Source: Hyphomicrobiales bacterium (lineage in GTDB: Bacteria; Pseudomonadota; Alphaproteobacteria; Rhizobiales; Beijerinckiaceae). From it: a stretch of DNA of 6,248 nucleotides. Of the stretch, positions 5,576 to 6,248 are shown in pieces. A program made the translations under genes and the position numbers. Each line of letters starts with the position of its first letter. Position 1 is the first letter of the stretch. The stretch covers positions 1-6,248 of the forward strand of contig JAGWKJ010000150.1 of NCBI GenBank assembly GCA_028865375.1. The letters are read 5' to 3'. A model generated the notes under the pieces. It was not told where the DNA came from and did no database searches. It saw only the letters and a list, made by a program, of their open reading frames with translations.

Positions 5576-5587
5576 AGTGCTAGCACT
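5576..5587. promoter_or_regulatory. Perfect 12-bp palindrome, candidate repressor operator
   Basis: AGTGCTAGCACT is an uninterrupted perfect palindrome, 59 nt ahead of the HlyD-type gene. It stands out from the surrounding sequence, which is GC-only for long runs. Short continuous dyads of this kind are typical of TetR-family operators, and membrane fusion protein/ABC efflux operons are often controlled by a TetR-family regulator. No such regulator lies within the window, and no clear -35/-10 pair could be set around it, so the role is inferred. Confidence 0.5.
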
Positions 5588-5646
5588 TTGCGCGACGCGC
5601 CGGGTCCGTTCCGTGGGCCCGCCGCGCGTCGCGGGGGGTGCGCGCC

Positions 5647-6248
5647 ATGGCCTTCGCGGCGCTCTGCAAGGTCGCCTGGATCGCCGCGGTCGCCCCGTTC
5701 TGCGCACCGCCGGACGACGCCTTCGTCGGATACGTCGAGGGCGAATACGTCGCGGTGGCGCCCATCGACGTCGCGCGCGTCGCGAGCGAGGACGTGCGCC
5801 GCGGCGACGCGCTGAAAGCCGGCGACCCGATCGCCAAGCTCGAATCGGCGGACGCCGAAATCGCCCTGCGCAACGCGAAGGCCGCGCTGGCCCAGGCCGA
5901 GGCCGACCTCGCCGACCTCCAGAAGGGCCGCCGGCCCGAGGAGATCGCCGCGCTCGACGCGACCCTGAAGGCGGCGCAGGCGACCGCGGAGGACGCCGAC
6001 CGCACGCTGGCGCGCCGCCAGAACCTGCTCGACCGCGGCGCCGGCACTCGCGCCGACTACGACGCGGCCAAGACCGCGCTCGACGTCGCGGCTGCGCGCG
6101 TGCGCGAGCTCGTCGCCGACCTCGCGGTCGCGAAGCTGCCGGCGCGGCCGGACCTGATCGCCTCGGCGCGGGCGAAGGTCGCGCAGGCGCGCGCGGCGCG
6201 CGACGCCGCCGCCTGGCGGCTCGGCCAGCGCATGCTGGTCGCGCCGGC
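5647..6248 (+). CDS. HlyD/YbhG-type membrane fusion protein, 3' end missing
   Basis: The frame stays open to the right edge, giving 200 complete residues. A short hydrophobic N-terminus (MAFAALCKVAWIAAVAP) is likely a signal or membrane anchor. It is followed by the first half of a lipoyl-like domain (about 28-69: GYVEGEYVAVAPIDVARV, then V-R-R-G-D-A-L-K-A-G-D and AKLES) and a long alanine-rich alpha-helical hairpin (about 70-190) with GRRPEEI at 94-100. The final MLVAPA marks the return to the second lipoyl half. This is the periplasmic adaptor of an efflux system, with the GRRPEEI feature pointing to the YbhG-like group that works with ABC transporters. The ATG at 5647 has a GGGGGG tract (5633-5638) 8 nt upstream; a GTG at 5638 is also in frame, and a TAG at 5581 bounds the frame. 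Transporter genes should follow beyond the window. A palindrome upstream suggests repressor control. Confidence 0.85.
   Translation, partial: MAFAALCKVAWIAAVAPFCAPPDDAFVGYVEGEYVAVAPIDVARVASEDVRRGDALKAGDPIAKLESADAEIALRNAKAALAQAEADLADLQKGRRPEEIAALDATLKAAQATAEDADRTLARRQNLLDRGAGTRADYDAAKTALDVAAARVRELVADLAVAKLPARPDLIASARAKVAQARAARDAAAWRLGQRMLVAP

Overview
The window is very GC-rich and densely coded, with short intergenic gaps and strong G/C bias at third codon positions. Together with the gene families present (DUF1345, a Xre/RES pair, an ArsR gene joined to SRPBCC genes, a TRIC channel), this suggests an alphaproteobacterium, plausibly of the Hyphomicrobiales. That placement is inference from composition and gene style; there is no rRNA or other marker gene here. 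I see no tRNA, rRNA, CRISPR array or insertion sequence. No gene-free stretch exceeds 160 bases.

Left block (1-2093, minus strand): a GT4-type glycosyltransferase (855-2093) is followed 47 nt downstream by a DUF1345 membrane protein (118-807). A hairpin that may be a terminator lies directly after the DUF1345 stop. The first bases of a further minus-strand gene run off the left edge, starting at position 28.

Middle block (2094-4060): a 158-nt divergent region holds a perfect 7+7 inverted repeat, a GC hairpin and a consensus TATAAT box. It leads into a type II toxin-antitoxin operon. A Xre/MbcA-ParS-type antitoxin (2252-2659) overlaps a RES-domain toxin (2619-3371) by 41 nt. RES toxins of this class destroy NAD+, and the antitoxin is expected to bind both toxin and promoter. 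Converging on the toxin is a TRIC/UPF0126 cation-channel gene (3404-4060, minus).

Right block (4160-5524, plus): a strong promoter with an operator-like palindrome between its -35 and -10 boxes drives a small ArsR-family repressor. Its start codon falls almost exactly where transcription should begin, so the message may be leaderless. The repressor overlaps an SRPBCC/AHSA1-type protein by an ATGA junction, and a second SRPBCC/AHSA1 protein follows after 49 nt. The trio looks like an autoregulated operon whose ligand is unknown.

Right edge (5525-6248): a 122-nt gap carries a weak terminator-like hairpin and a perfect 12-bp palindrome that resembles a repressor operator. It precedes a truncated HlyD/YbhG-type membrane fusion protein, probably the first gene of an efflux operon outside the window.

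No gene here is outside known families. The most interesting features are the control elements: the leaderless ArsR promoter with its embedded operator, the palindromes at 2148 and 5576, and the compact toxin-antitoxin overlap.
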